Shown one piece after another: positions 12,375 through 20,100 of a DNA stretch of 23,321 nucleotides (positions within the stretch are counted from its first letter, which is position 1; every line of letters begins with the position of its first letter). The stretch is from JBFKQC01 sp041627895. GTDB lineage: Bacteria; Pseudomonadota; Alphaproteobacteria; Rhodobacterales; Rhodobacteraceae. The translations under genes were made by a program, and so were the position numbers. The stretch lies in assembly GCA_041627895.1 (NCBI GenBank), contig JBFKQC010000064.1, forward strand, positions 1 to 23,321, read 5' to 3'. The notes beneath the pieces were generated by a model. It was not told the origin of the DNA. It saw nothing but the letters and a program-made list of their open reading frames with translations, and made no database searches.

Positions 12375-13640
12375 ATGAAACATGCACTCTATGCCGGCGC
12401 CGCGTCGCTTGCGCTGACCACTGGGGCGGCCACGGCAGAGCAGGTCACGGTGTTCGGCCCCTGGCTCGGCCCGGACCAGGAAAACGTCGAGGCGGTTCTG
12501 GCCGCTTTCGCCGCGGCGTCGGGCCATGACGTCCGCTATGTCGGCTCGGACAGCTTCGAACAGCAGATCATGGTCGATGCCGAGGCCGGTTCGGCGCCGA
12601 ACGTGGCGGTGTTCCCGCAGCCCGGTCTTGCCTCGGACATGGCGCGGCGCGGCTTCCTGACGCCGCTGGCCGACGGCACGGCGGACTGGATTCGCGACAA
12701 TTACGCCGCGGGCCAGTCCTGGGTCGACCTCGGCACTTACGCCGGTCCGGATGGCGACAAGCTCTACGGCTTCTTCTACAAGGTCGATGTGAAGTCGCTG
12801 GTCTGGTACGTGCCCGAGAACTTCGAGGATGCGGGTTACGAGATTCCGCAGACCATGGAAGAGCTGAAGGAACTGACCGACCAGATCGTCGCCGACGGCG
12901 AGACGCCGTGGTGCATCGGGCTGGGCTCGGGCGGGGCGACCGGCTGGCCGGCCACCGACTGGGTCGAGGACATGATGCTGCGCACCCAGGCGCCGGCGGT
13001 CTATGACCAGTGGGTCACGAACGAGATCGCGTTCAACGACCCGGTGGTGGTGGGCGCGATCGAGGAATTCGGCGCGTTCGCCCGCAACGACGACTATGTC
13101 GCCGGCGGCGCGGGCGTGGTCGCCTCGACCGACTTCCGCGATTCGCCCAAGGGCCTCTTCTCGTCGCCGCCGCAGTGCTACATGCACCGCCAGGCGTCGT
13201 TCATCCCGGCCTTCTTCCCGGAAGGCACCGTGGTGGGCGAGGATGCCGATTTCTTCTACTTCCCGGCCTACGAATCGAAGGATCTGGGCACGCCGGTCCT
13301 GGGCGCCGGCACGGTCTGGGCGATCACCAACGAGAACCAGGCCGCGCATGACCTGATCAAGTTCCTTCAGGACCCGCAGGCGCATGAAATCTGGATGGCG
13401 CGCAAGGGCTTCCTGACCCCGCACAAGGGCGTGAACCCCGATGCCTTCGGTGACCCGACGCTGAGGAAGATGAACGAGATCCTGCTGGGCGCCACCACCT
13501 TCCGCTTCGACGGGTCCGACCTGATGCCGGGCGGCGTGGGCGCGGGCAGCTTCTGGACCGGCATGGTCGATTACGCCGGCGGCAAGTCCGCGGCCGACGT
13601 CGCCGCCGAAATCCAGGCGAGCTGGGACTCGCTGAAATAG
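12375..13640 (+). CDS. aglE: Alpha-glucoside ABC transporter, periplasmic substrate-binding protein
   Basis: A 421-residue extracellular solute-binding protein (family 1). A signal peptide covers about residues 1-21, with hydrophobic core LYAGAASLALTTGA and ATA-EQ as the likely cut. The mature protein begins QVTVFGPWLGPDQ and shows the two-lobe binding-protein pattern, including FYKVDVKSLVWYVPENFEDAGYEIPQTMEEL in three consecutive pieces (short: FYKVDVKSLVWY, VPENFEDAGY, EIPQTMEEL). The sequence and gene order match AglE of alphaproteobacterial alpha-glucoside systems, which binds sugars such as sucrose, maltose or trehalose. The start ATG 12375 has GGGAGG seven bases upstream; an in-frame ATG at 12312 lies before the signal peptide and lacks a ribosome site. 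It is the first gene of aglEFGAK and is preceded by a promoter with an AglR operator. Confidence 0.93.
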   Translation: MKHALYAGAASLALTTGAATAEQVTVFGPWLGPDQENVEAVLAAFAAASGHDVRYVGSDSFEQQIMVDAEAGSAPNVAVFPQPGLASDMARRGFLTPLADGTADWIRDNYAAGQSWVDLGTYAGPDGDKLYGFFYKVDVKSLVWYVPENFEDAGYEIPQTMEELKELTDQIVADGETPWCIGLGSGGATGWPATDWVEDMMLRTQAPAVYDQWVTNEIAFNDPVVVGAIEEFGAFARNDDYVAGGAGVVASTDFRDSPKGLFSSPPQCYMHRQASFIPAFFPEGTVVGEDADFFYFPAYESKDLGTPVLGAGTVWAITNENQAAHDLIKFLQDPQAHEIWMARKGFLTPHKGVNPDAFGDPTLRKMNEILLGATTFRFDGSDLMPGGVGAGSFWTGMVDYAGGKSAADVAAEIQASWDSLK

Positions 13641-13718
13641 GCCGCAGCGTCTGAAAAGTCCGGTCCGGGCCGCCCGATCGGCCCGGCCGCAACGACACCG
13701 GGGGACGGGGGAAAGAAC

Positions 13719-14720
13719 ATGCATCCGGCACTTCAGGGCCTGCTGACCATCGTGATCGGCGTCGGCGGCTGCGTGGGTTACTTCTATTTCTCCAACCTCC
13801 TGCTCGACAAGGTGATCTTCCCGGCGAGCGGCCCGAATATCGGGCGCAACATCAACCGCGCCAACGTGGTGCGGCCCTGGCTGTTCCTGTTCCCGGCGCT
13901 TTTCGCGCTGGGTCTCTATCTTGCCTATCCGGTGTTCGAGACGCTGCGCCTCAGCGTCACCGACCGCGATGCGGGCGGCGCCTTCATCGGGCTCGCCAAC
14001 TACACCCAGATGATCGGCGAGCCGAAATTCTGGGAGGCGCTCAGGAACAACTTCCTGTGGCTGCTGATCGTGCCGGCGGCGGCGACGGCCTTCGGCCTGC
14101 TGGCCGCGCAGCTCACCGACCGGATCGCCTGGGGCAACCTGGCCAAATCGCTGATCTTCATGCCGATGGCGATCAGCTTCGTCGGCGCCGGCGTGATCTG
14201 GAAGCTGGTCTATGAAACCCGGCCCGTGGACGTCGAGCAGATCGGCATCCTGAACGCGATCTACCTCGGGCTCGGCGGCGACGCGCCGCAGACCTGGCTG
14301 ACGGTCCCGTTCTGGAACAACTTCTTCCTGATGATCGTGCTGATCTGGATCCAGACCGGCTTTGCCATGGTGATCCTGTCGGCGGCGCTGCGCGGCATCC
14401 CCGAGGAAACCGTCGAGGCCGCGATCATCGACGGCGCCAACCCGTTTCAGATCTTCTTCAAGATCAAGGTGCCGCAGATCATGGGCACCATCGTCGTGGT
14501 CTGGACCACGATCACGCTGGTGGTGCTGAAAATCTTCGACATCGTCTTCGCCATGACCAACGGGCAATGGGAGACGCAGGTTCTGGCGAATTACATGTTC
14601 GACAAGCTGTTCCGCGCCAATGACTGGGGCGTCGGCAGCGCCGCGGCCATGGTGATCATGCTGCTGGTGGCGCCGATCCTTGTCTGGAACGTGCGCAACG
14701 CGCGGAAGGAGATGCGCTGA
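13719..14720 (+). CDS. aglF: Alpha-glucoside ABC transporter, inner-membrane permease
   Basis: A 333-residue MalF-type permease. An N-terminal segment (about 5-29) is hydrophobic, and a second spans about 53-72. Further membrane segments lie near 111-130, 143-161, 202-222, 257-275 and 310-327. The cytoplasmic EAA loop that docks on the ATPase is EETVEAAIIDGANPFQIF (229-246), with the conserved Gly. It forms the translocation pore with AglG. A ribosome site GGGGGAAAG precedes ATG 13719. It lies 78 bp after aglE, a gap that typically allows higher expression of the binding protein, and its stop overlaps the aglG start by one base. Confidence 0.92.
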   Translation: MHPALQGLLTIVIGVGGCVGYFYFSNLLLDKVIFPASGPNIGRNINRANVVRPWLFLFPALFALGLYLAYPVFETLRLSVTDRDAGGAFIGLANYTQMIGEPKFWEALRNNFLWLLIVPAAATAFGLLAAQLTDRIAWGNLAKSLIFMPMAISFVGAGVIWKLVYETRPVDVEQIGILNAIYLGLGGDAPQTWLTVPFWNNFFLMIVLIWIQTGFAMVILSAALRGIPEETVEAAIIDGANPFQIFFKIKVPQIMGTIVVVWTTITLVVLKIFDIVFAMTNGQWETQVLANYMFDKLFRANDWGVGSAAAMVIMLLVAPILVWNVRNARKEMR

Positions 14721-16054
14721 TGGACAATATCGCGGGCACCAAATCGGGTCTGACCTGGGCGGTCCACGTCTCTGTCGCGCTCCTGGTCTTCCTGTGGCTC
14801 TTTCCGACGGTCGGGCTGTTCGTCAGCTCGTTCCGCACCGCCGACCAGATCGCCACCACCGGCTGGTGGAAGGCACCCTTCGCGTCCGAGCAGAACCTGC
14901 AACTCAGAACCGCCGCGCCCGACACGGCGACCGAAGAGGGCGGCCTTTTCGTGATTGCGGGCAATCTCTTCGCGGAAGACGGCCGCGACATCGCGGAAAT
15001 CAGCGTCTGGGGCGTCTCGGCGCGCGAGATCGACGCGTTCACGCCTGGCGACACGGCGGAATTGCGCGGCGGCGGCACGATCGCGGTGCAGTCGAACGGC
15101 GATTACCGGATGGAAAGCGCCGCGGCGTTCGAGGGCAGCCGCGGCCAGCGCGTCTTCGTCACCGCCGAGATCCCGCCGGAGTTCACGCTGGCGAACTACG
15201 ACACGGTTCTGGGCAAGGACGTGGTCAAGCGGCTGCTGATCTACATCGTCGCCGCGGCGCTCTTCGGGGCGGTGCTGCAATTCGTCTTCCGCAGCCACGA
15301 GGGCGCGATCGCCAGGGCGATACCGCCGGTGGCCGCGGTGGCGCTTCTGATCCTCTTGAGTTTCGCATTCGGCCTGTCGACCGGCCGGGTCGAGGGCGCG
15401 CAGACCACCGACTCGATGGCCAACGCCTTCTTCTCTACGCTGACGGTCACGGTCCCGGCGACGATCATCCCGATCCTGGTGGCGGCCTTCGCGGCCTATG
15501 CGCTGGCCTGGATGGATTTCCGCGGCCGCGCGTTGCTGATCGCCGCCGTGGTCGGGCTGCTGGTCGTGCCGTTGCAGCTGGCGCTGATCCCGCTTCTTAA
15601 GCTGCATCTGCAGGTCGGAATCGGCAAGGGATACCTCGGCGTCTGGCTGGCGCATACCGGGTTCGGGCTGCCGCTGGCGATCTATCTTTTGCGCAACTAC
15701 ATGGTCGGCCTGCCGCGTGACATCATCGAGAACGCCAAGGTCGACGGGGCGACGGATTTCCAGATCTTCGTTCGCATCATCCTGCCGCTGTCCTTCCCGG
15801 CGCTCGCGTCCTTCGCGATCTTCCAGTTCCTCTGGACCTGGAACGACCTGCTCGTCGCCAAGGTGTTCCTGATCGACGCCACCGGCGAGACCACGGTGAT
15901 GACAAACGCCATCGTCGAGCTGCTGGGCACCCGCGGCGGCAACTGGGAAATCCTGGCCACGGCAGCCTTCGTGTCGATCGCGGTGCCGCTGGTGGTGTTC
16001 TTCTCGATGCAGCGCTACCTGGTGCGCGGCCTCCTGGCCGGCTCGGTCAAGTGA
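14720..16054 (+). CDS. aglG: Alpha-glucoside ABC transporter, inner-membrane permease with enlarged N-terminal half
   Basis: A 444-residue MalG-type permease. After the first helix (about 13-37) comes a long periplasmic domain (about 40-168) including SVWGVSAREIDAFTPGD, known as a feature of AglG. It ends FTLANYDTVL (155-164). Two extra hydrophobic segments (about 171-190 and 201-219) then separate this from MANAFFSTLTVTVPAT (233-248), which directly follows the ANY motif in typical relatives. The rest is standard, with the EAA loop PRDIIENAKVDGATDFQIF (332-350) that contacts AglK. Its length exceeds my recollection of rhizobial AglG by about 60 residues. The start ATG overlaps the aglF stop (TGATG), and aglA follows after 10 bp. 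Confidence 0.92.
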   Translation: MDNIAGTKSGLTWAVHVSVALLVFLWLFPTVGLFVSSFRTADQIATTGWWKAPFASEQNLQLRTAAPDTATEEGGLFVIAGNLFAEDGRDIAEISVWGVSAREIDAFTPGDTAELRGGGTIAVQSNGDYRMESAAAFEGSRGQRVFVTAEIPPEFTLANYDTVLGKDVVKRLLIYIVAAALFGAVLQFVFRSHEGAIARAIPPVAAVALLILLSFAFGLSTGRVEGAQTTDSMANAFFSTLTVTVPATIIPILVAAFAAYALAWMDFRGRALLIAAVVGLLVVPLQLALIPLLKLHLQVGIGKGYLGVWLAHTGFGLPLAIYLLRNYMVGLPRDIIENAKVDGATDFQIFVRIILPLSFPALASFAIFQFLWTWNDLLVAKVFLIDATGETTVMTNAIVELLGTRGGNWEILATAAFVSIAVPLVVFFSMQRYLVRGLLAGSVK

Positions 16055-16064
16055 GGTCCGGCAA

Positions 16065-17717
16065 GTGAGCATTCTCGATCCCATGGTGCACGAACGCCCC
16101 GCGCGCGAGGCCGACACCGACTGGTGGCGCGGCGCGGTGATCTACCAGATCTATCCGCGCAGCTTCCAGGATTCGAACGACGACGGCATCGGCGACCTGG
16201 CCGGCATCATCCACCGGCTGCCGCATATCGCCGACCTGGGCGTCGACGCGATCTGGATCTCGCCGTTCTTCCGCTCGCCGATGCTGGATTTCGGCTATGA
16301 CGTCAGCGATTACCGCGACGTCGACCCGATGTTCGGCACGCTCGGCGATTTCGACGCGCTGATCGAGCGCGCGCACGACCTGGGCCTGAAGGTGCTGATC
16401 GACCTGGTGATGAGCCACACGTCCGACCAGCACCCCTGGTTCAAGGAAAGCCGCGCCAGCCGCGACAATGCGCGCGCCGACTGGTACGTCTGGGCCGACG
16501 CCAAGCCCGACGGCGGCCCGCCGAACAACTGGCTGTCGATCTTCGGCGGCCCGGCGTGGGAATGGGACGGCGAGCGGATGCAGTATTATCTGCACAACTT
16601 CCTGCGCGAGCAGCCCGACCTGAACCTGCACAACCCGGCGGTGCAGGACGCGCTGCTGGGCATGGTGCGGTTCTGGCTGGAACGCGGCGTCGACGGCTTC
16701 CGGCTGGACACGATCAACTTTTACTTCCACGACCCGGAATTGCGCGACAATCCCGCGCTTTTGCCGGAAGAGCGCAACGACCGGATCGCGCCGTCGGTCA
16801 ACCCCTACAACTGGCAGAACCACCTTTATGACAAGAACCGGCCCGAGAACCTGGACTTTCTGAAGCGGTTCCGCGCGGTGCTGGACGAGTTCCCCGGCTC
16901 GACCGCGGTCGGCGAGGTGGGCGATGCCCAGAGGGGCGCGGAAATCCAGGCGCAATACACCTCGGGCGGCGACAAGGTGCACATGTGCTATTCGTTCGAG
17001 TTCCTGTCGAACGCGAACCCCAGCGGCAGCTATTTCGCCGAGAAGCTGCAGAATTTCGAGGATATCGCCGGCGACGGCTGGGCCTGCTGGGCGTTTTCCA
17101 ACCACGACGTGGTGCGCCACGCCTCGCGCTGGAACCTCTCCGAGGGGGCGATCCGCGTCTATGCCGCGCTGCTCTTGTCCCTGCGCGGCTCGGCCTGTCT
17201 CTACCAGGGCGAGGAACTGGGCCTGACCGAGGCCTATGTCGCCTTCGAGGACCTGCAGGACCCCTACGGCATCCGCTTCTGGCCCAAGTTCCGCGGCCGC
17301 GACGGCTGCCGCACGCCGATGGTCTGGGTGCAGGACAACCGCAACGGCGGCTTTTCCGACGCCAAGCCGTGGCTGCCGGTGGCGATGGAACATCTCGACC
17401 GCGCCGCGTCGACCCAAGCGCACGACGAGGGCTCGACGCTTTCGTTCTACCGCGCGATGCTGGCCTTTCGCCGCGCCAACCCGGTGCTGGCCAAGGGCAG
17501 CCTGAGCGTCGTCGAGGCGCGCGACGACTACCTTGCGCTGCTGCGCGAACACGAGGGCACGCGGATGTTCTGCGCCTTCAACCTGGGCGAGGCGGCGCAG
17601 ACCGTGACGCTGCCCGACGGCGCCTGGCAGGATGCGGGCGCGCCCTTCACCTACGGGACCGAGAACGGAATAACCCTGCCGCCCTTCCAGGCATACTTTG
17701 CCTGCAGCGGCGCTTGA
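16065..17717 (+). CDS. aglA: Alpha-glucosidase, glycoside hydrolase family 13
   Basis: A 550-residue cytoplasmic GH13 enzyme of the oligo-1,6-glucosidase/alpha-glucosidase group, hydrolysing imported alpha-glucosides to glucose. It opens WWRGAVIYQIYPRSF (20-34). Region I is DLVMSHTSDQHPWF (113-126), region II is GVDGFRLDTINF (208-219) with nucleophile Asp215, region III is AVGEVGD (281-287) with acid/base Glu284, and region IV is SNHDV (345-349) with Asp348. All three catalytic residues are present. A C-terminal beta domain follows. There is no signal peptide. I chose GTG 16065, eight bases after GAGG that overlaps the aglG stop; ATG 16083 is an alternative that would remove six residues. It is the fourth gene of aglEFGAK, 18 bp before aglK. 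Confidence 0.94.
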   Translation: MSILDPMVHERPAREADTDWWRGAVIYQIYPRSFQDSNDDGIGDLAGIIHRLPHIADLGVDAIWISPFFRSPMLDFGYDVSDYRDVDPMFGTLGDFDALIERAHDLGLKVLIDLVMSHTSDQHPWFKESRASRDNARADWYVWADAKPDGGPPNNWLSIFGGPAWEWDGERMQYYLHNFLREQPDLNLHNPAVQDALLGMVRFWLERGVDGFRLDTINFYFHDPELRDNPALLPEERNDRIAPSVNPYNWQNHLYDKNRPENLDFLKRFRAVLDEFPGSTAVGEVGDAQRGAEIQAQYTSGGDKVHMCYSFEFLSNANPSGSYFAEKLQNFEDIAGDGWACWAFSNHDVVRHASRWNLSEGAIRVYAALLLSLRGSACLYQGEELGLTEAYVAFEDLQDPYGIRFWPKFRGRDGCRTPMVWVQDNRNGGFSDAKPWLPVAMEHLDRAASTQAHDEGSTLSFYRAMLAFRRANPVLAKGSLSVVEARDDYLALLREHEGTRMFCAFNLGEAAQTVTLPDGAWQDAGAPFTYGTENGITLPPFQAYFACSGA

Positions 17718-17735
17718 ACGACAAGGGGACAGGCC

Positions 17736-18830
17736 ATGGCCGATCTGAAACTGACCGATGTGGGCAAGCAATACGGCGGCACGGTCGAGGTCCTGAAGGA
17801 TATCGACCTCGACATCACGACGGGCGAGCTGATCGTCTTCGTCGGCCCCTCGGGCTGTGGCAAGTCGACGCTTCTCAGGATGATCGCCGGGCTCGAGAAG
17901 ATCACCAGCGGCACGCTGGAAATCGACGGCGTCGTCGTGAACGATGTGCCGCCGGCGCAGCGCGGCATCGCGATGGTGTTCCAGTCCTACGCGCTCTATC
18001 CGCACATGACCGTCAAGGACAACATGTCGTTCGCGCTGAAGATCGCCAAGAAATCGCAGCAGGAAATCGACGCGGCGGTGGCGAAGGCCGCGAAGATCCT
18101 GCAACTGGAACCTTACCTCGACCGCCTGCCCAAGGCGCTGTCGGGCGGCCAGCGCCAGCGGGTCGCCATCGGGCGGTCGATCGTGCGCGATCCCAAGGTC
18201 TACCTGTTCGACGAGCCGCTCTCGAACCTCGACGCCGCGCTGCGCGTCGCCACCCGGATCGAGATCGCGCAGCTCAAGGAATCGATGCCTGACTCGACGA
18301 TGATCTACGTCACCCACGACCAGGTCGAGGCGATGACGCTGGCCAGCCGCATCGTCGTTCTGGCGAACAAGGGGATCGCTCAGGTGGGCTCTCCGCTGGA
18401 GCTGTACGAGCGGCCCGAGAACGAGTTCGTGGCGCAGTTCATCGGCTCGCCCGCGATGAACCTGCTGCCGGGAGAGATCGCCGGCACCGGCGAGCAGACC
18501 ACGATCAAGCTCGCAGGCGGCGGCACCGCGGTGTCGAACGTGCCGTCCAGGGATGGCGACATGGGCCTGACGGTCAATGTCGGCGTGCGGCCCGAGGATC
18601 TGGTGGCCACCGACGGCGAGAATTACATCTACGAGGGCACGGTCAACATCATCGAGGCGCTCGGCGAGGTCACCGTGCTCTATTTCCAGCCCGAGCCCGA
18701 CCGCGCCGCGGTGATCGCCAAACTGCCCGGCATCCACCCCGACCTGCGCGGGACCAGCGTCAGGCTGACCGCGGACCCGGGCAAGGTGCACGTCTTCTCG
18801 GACGGCCGCTCGCTGCTTTACCGCGACTGA
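17736..18830 (+). CDS. aglK: Alpha-glucoside ABC transporter ATPase (MalK type)
   Basis: A 364-residue ATPase energising AglFG. Walker A is GPSGCGKST (37-45), the Q-loop VFQSYALYPH (81-90), the ABC signature LSGGQRQRVAIGRS (135-148), Walker B VYLFDE (155-160) with Glu160, the D-loop SNLDA, and the H-loop His194 in YVTHDQVEAMTLA. The C-terminal 130 residues form a TOBE/regulatory domain (GVRPEDL near 285-291) as in MalK and UgpC. A ribosome site AAGGGGA precedes ATG 17736. It is the last agl gene; only 10 bp separate its stop from the convergent small membrane-protein gene, and I see no separate terminator there. Some MalK-like ATPases serve several sugar importers, which is possible here. Confidence 0.95.
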   Translation: MADLKLTDVGKQYGGTVEVLKDIDLDITTGELIVFVGPSGCGKSTLLRMIAGLEKITSGTLEIDGVVVNDVPPAQRGIAMVFQSYALYPHMTVKDNMSFALKIAKKSQQEIDAAVAKAAKILQLEPYLDRLPKALSGGQRQRVAIGRSIVRDPKVYLFDEPLSNLDAALRVATRIEIAQLKESMPDSTMIYVTHDQVEAMTLASRIVVLANKGIAQVGSPLELYERPENEFVAQFIGSPAMNLLPGEIAGTGEQTTIKLAGGGTAVSNVPSRDGDMGLTVNVGVRPEDLVATDGENYIYEGTVNIIEALGEVTVLYFQPEPDRAAVIAKLPGIHPDLRGTSVRLTADPGKVHVFSDGRSLLYRD

Positions 18831-18840
18831 GCGCGCGGGC

Positions 18841-18978
18841 TCAGGCCGCCAGGCGCCAGAGGCCCAGGCCGATCAGGAAAACGAGGCTCAGCGCGCTTGC
18901 GAGCAGCAGCGCGGCCAGCGCCGTCGGGCGCGGCGGCGGGGCGTCGACCCCGAGGACGGTCGTCCTGTCCTTGCGCAT
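18841..18978 (-). CDS. Small single-helix membrane protein, unknown function
   Basis: A 45-residue predicted protein: a basic, polar N-terminus (MRKDRTTVLGVDAPPPRP) followed by one hydrophobic helix (about residues 19-42). The start ATG 18978 is preceded by AGGAAAGGGCAAGG, a strong purine-rich ribosome site. A longer in-frame start at 19029 would overlap the CtrA-type box and adds no recognisable sequence. It is convergent with aglK and divergent from the FemAB-like gene, with the CtrA-type box in the intergenic region. I do not recognise a family; size and layout suggest a real small membrane protein, but the reading frame is short enough to be chance. Confidence 0.55.
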   Translation of the reverse strand: MRKDRTTVLGVDAPPPRPTALAALLLASALSLVFLIGLGLWRLAA

Positions 18979-19021
18979 CGCCTTGCCCTTTCCTGCCGAC
19001 CGACATGAAGGCGGCAATAGG

Positions 19022-19037
19022 TTAAACAAACCTTAAC
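19022..19037. promoter_or_regulatory. Candidate CtrA-binding box (TTAA-N7-TTAAC)
   Basis: TTAAACAAACCTTAAC matches the published CtrA full-site consensus TTAA-N7-TTAAC exactly. It lies between the divergent small membrane-protein gene (start 18978) and the FemAB-like gene (start 19061), 24 bases upstream of the latter. It is also an inverted repeat, GGTTAA/TTAACC. In DNA this GC-rich two TTAA tetramers at the right spacing are uncommon. Confidence 0.55.
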
Positions 19038-19060
19038 CATGCGCCGTCTAGCCTGCGGCC

Positions 19061-20032
19061 ATGGAAATTTGGTGGGACGGTCTCGACTCGCAGCTCTGGC
19101 AGGCCGCCATGCCCGGTGGCGCGGCCGCCCTGCAGCAAAGCTGGCGCTACGGCGCGGCGGCGGCGGCGCTGGGCCGAACGGTGCGGCATGCGGAGATCCG
19201 CAGCGGCGGAAGGCTGATCGGGCTGGCACAGGTGCTGGTGCGCAAGGCGTTCGGCCTTCGCGTTGCCTTCATCCCGCGCGGACCGGTCTGGATCGACGCG
19301 CCGCCGGCGGCTGCAGCCGAGGCGCTGAAGGCCTTGCGCCGCAGTCTGCAGCGTCAGGGGCCCTGCCTGCTGATCGCCGCGTGCGACGCGCGCGTGCCGG
19401 GGCACGTCCCGCTGGTCTCGCCCGCGACGATGGCCGAGACCGACCTGACCGCCGGGCCCGAGGCGCTGCGCAGGGGGCTGCACGGCAAATGGCGCAACCG
19501 GCTGACCGCGGCCGAGCGTACGGGGATCGACGTCAGCAGATCGGACCCGGGACCGGCCGATCTGCAGGTGCTCTTCCAACGCGACGCCGCGCAGCAGCGG
19601 GCGCGCGGCTATCGCACCCTGCCGCCTGCCTTCGTCAGCGCCTGGATCGGCGCCGGTCCGGGCGGCGCGCGGCTTTACGCCGCCCGTGCCAGAGGCGAGA
19701 CGATTGCCGAGATGCTGTTTCTCGACCACGCGCCCGGCGCCACGTATCAGATCGGCTGGACCTCGCGGGCCGGGCGCGCCGCCTCGGCGCATCACCTGCT
19801 GCTGTTCCGCGCGATGCAGGATTTCGCCGCCGCGGGACGGTCGCGGCTCGACCTCGGGATGATCGACACCGTGAACGCGCCGGGGCTTGCGCGGTTCAAG
19901 CTCGGCACCGGGGCGCGGGCGCGCCGGCTCGGCCCGACGGGGCTGGTGCTGCCCGGCTGGACAGATGGACCTGCCGGCTGGAAGAGGGTGGGCGGCACCG
20001 GCGCCCGCACGCGAACGGGAATACCGGGATAG
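19061..20032 (+). CDS. FemAB/GNAT-like acyltransferase
   Basis: A 323-residue protein of the acetyltransferase fold with a duplicated-GNAT (FemAB/BioF2-like) arrangement. HGKWRNRLTAAERTGIDV (141-158) matches the basic helix motif (KxRNxxxxAERxG) seen in FemAB-type aminoacyl- or acyltransferases. SRLDLGMIDTVNAPGLARFKLG (given in parts: SRLDLGMIDT 261-270, APGLARFKLG 273-282) matches the C-terminal DLGxxD...FKxGxG signature. FemAB-like proteins add aminoacyl or acyl groups to peptidoglycan precursors, polysaccharides or other amines; the substrate here cannot be told. No clear ribosome site precedes ATG 19061, only a CtrA-type box. It is convergent with dctM, with a 68-bp gap holding a short weak inverted repeat (20052-20065). 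Confidence 0.8.
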   Translation: MEIWWDGLDSQLWQAAMPGGAAALQQSWRYGAAAAALGRTVRHAEIRSGGRLIGLAQVLVRKAFGLRVAFIPRGPVWIDAPPAAAAEALKALRRSLQRQGPCLLIAACDARVPGHVPLVSPATMAETDLTAGPEALRRGLHGKWRNRLTAAERTGIDVSRSDPGPADLQVLFQRDAAQQRARGYRTLPPAFVSAWIGAGPGGARLYAARARGETIAEMLFLDHAPGATYQIGWTSRAGRAASAHHLLLFRAMQDFAAAGRSRLDLGMIDTVNAPGLARFKLGTGARARRLGPTGLVLPGWTDGPAGWKRVGGTGARTRTGIPG

Positions 20033-20100
20033 GGCAGTGCGGCGGGCGATTCGGCAGACCTGCCGTCACTCCACTGGCCAGCGCGCCCCCGCAGAACGTC

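Noticed and set aside
16047..18791. 914-codon open frame on the minus strand opposite aglA and aglK
   Set aside because: Both sense genes have intact catalytic motifs and good ribosome sites. The antisense translation shows no family features and reflects third-position GC bias.
20052..20065. Inverted repeat CGGCAG-AC-CTGCCG between the FemAB-like gene and dctM
   Set aside because: A 2-nt loop forces a shorter stem and there is no T-run; it is too weak to name as a terminator between these convergent genes.
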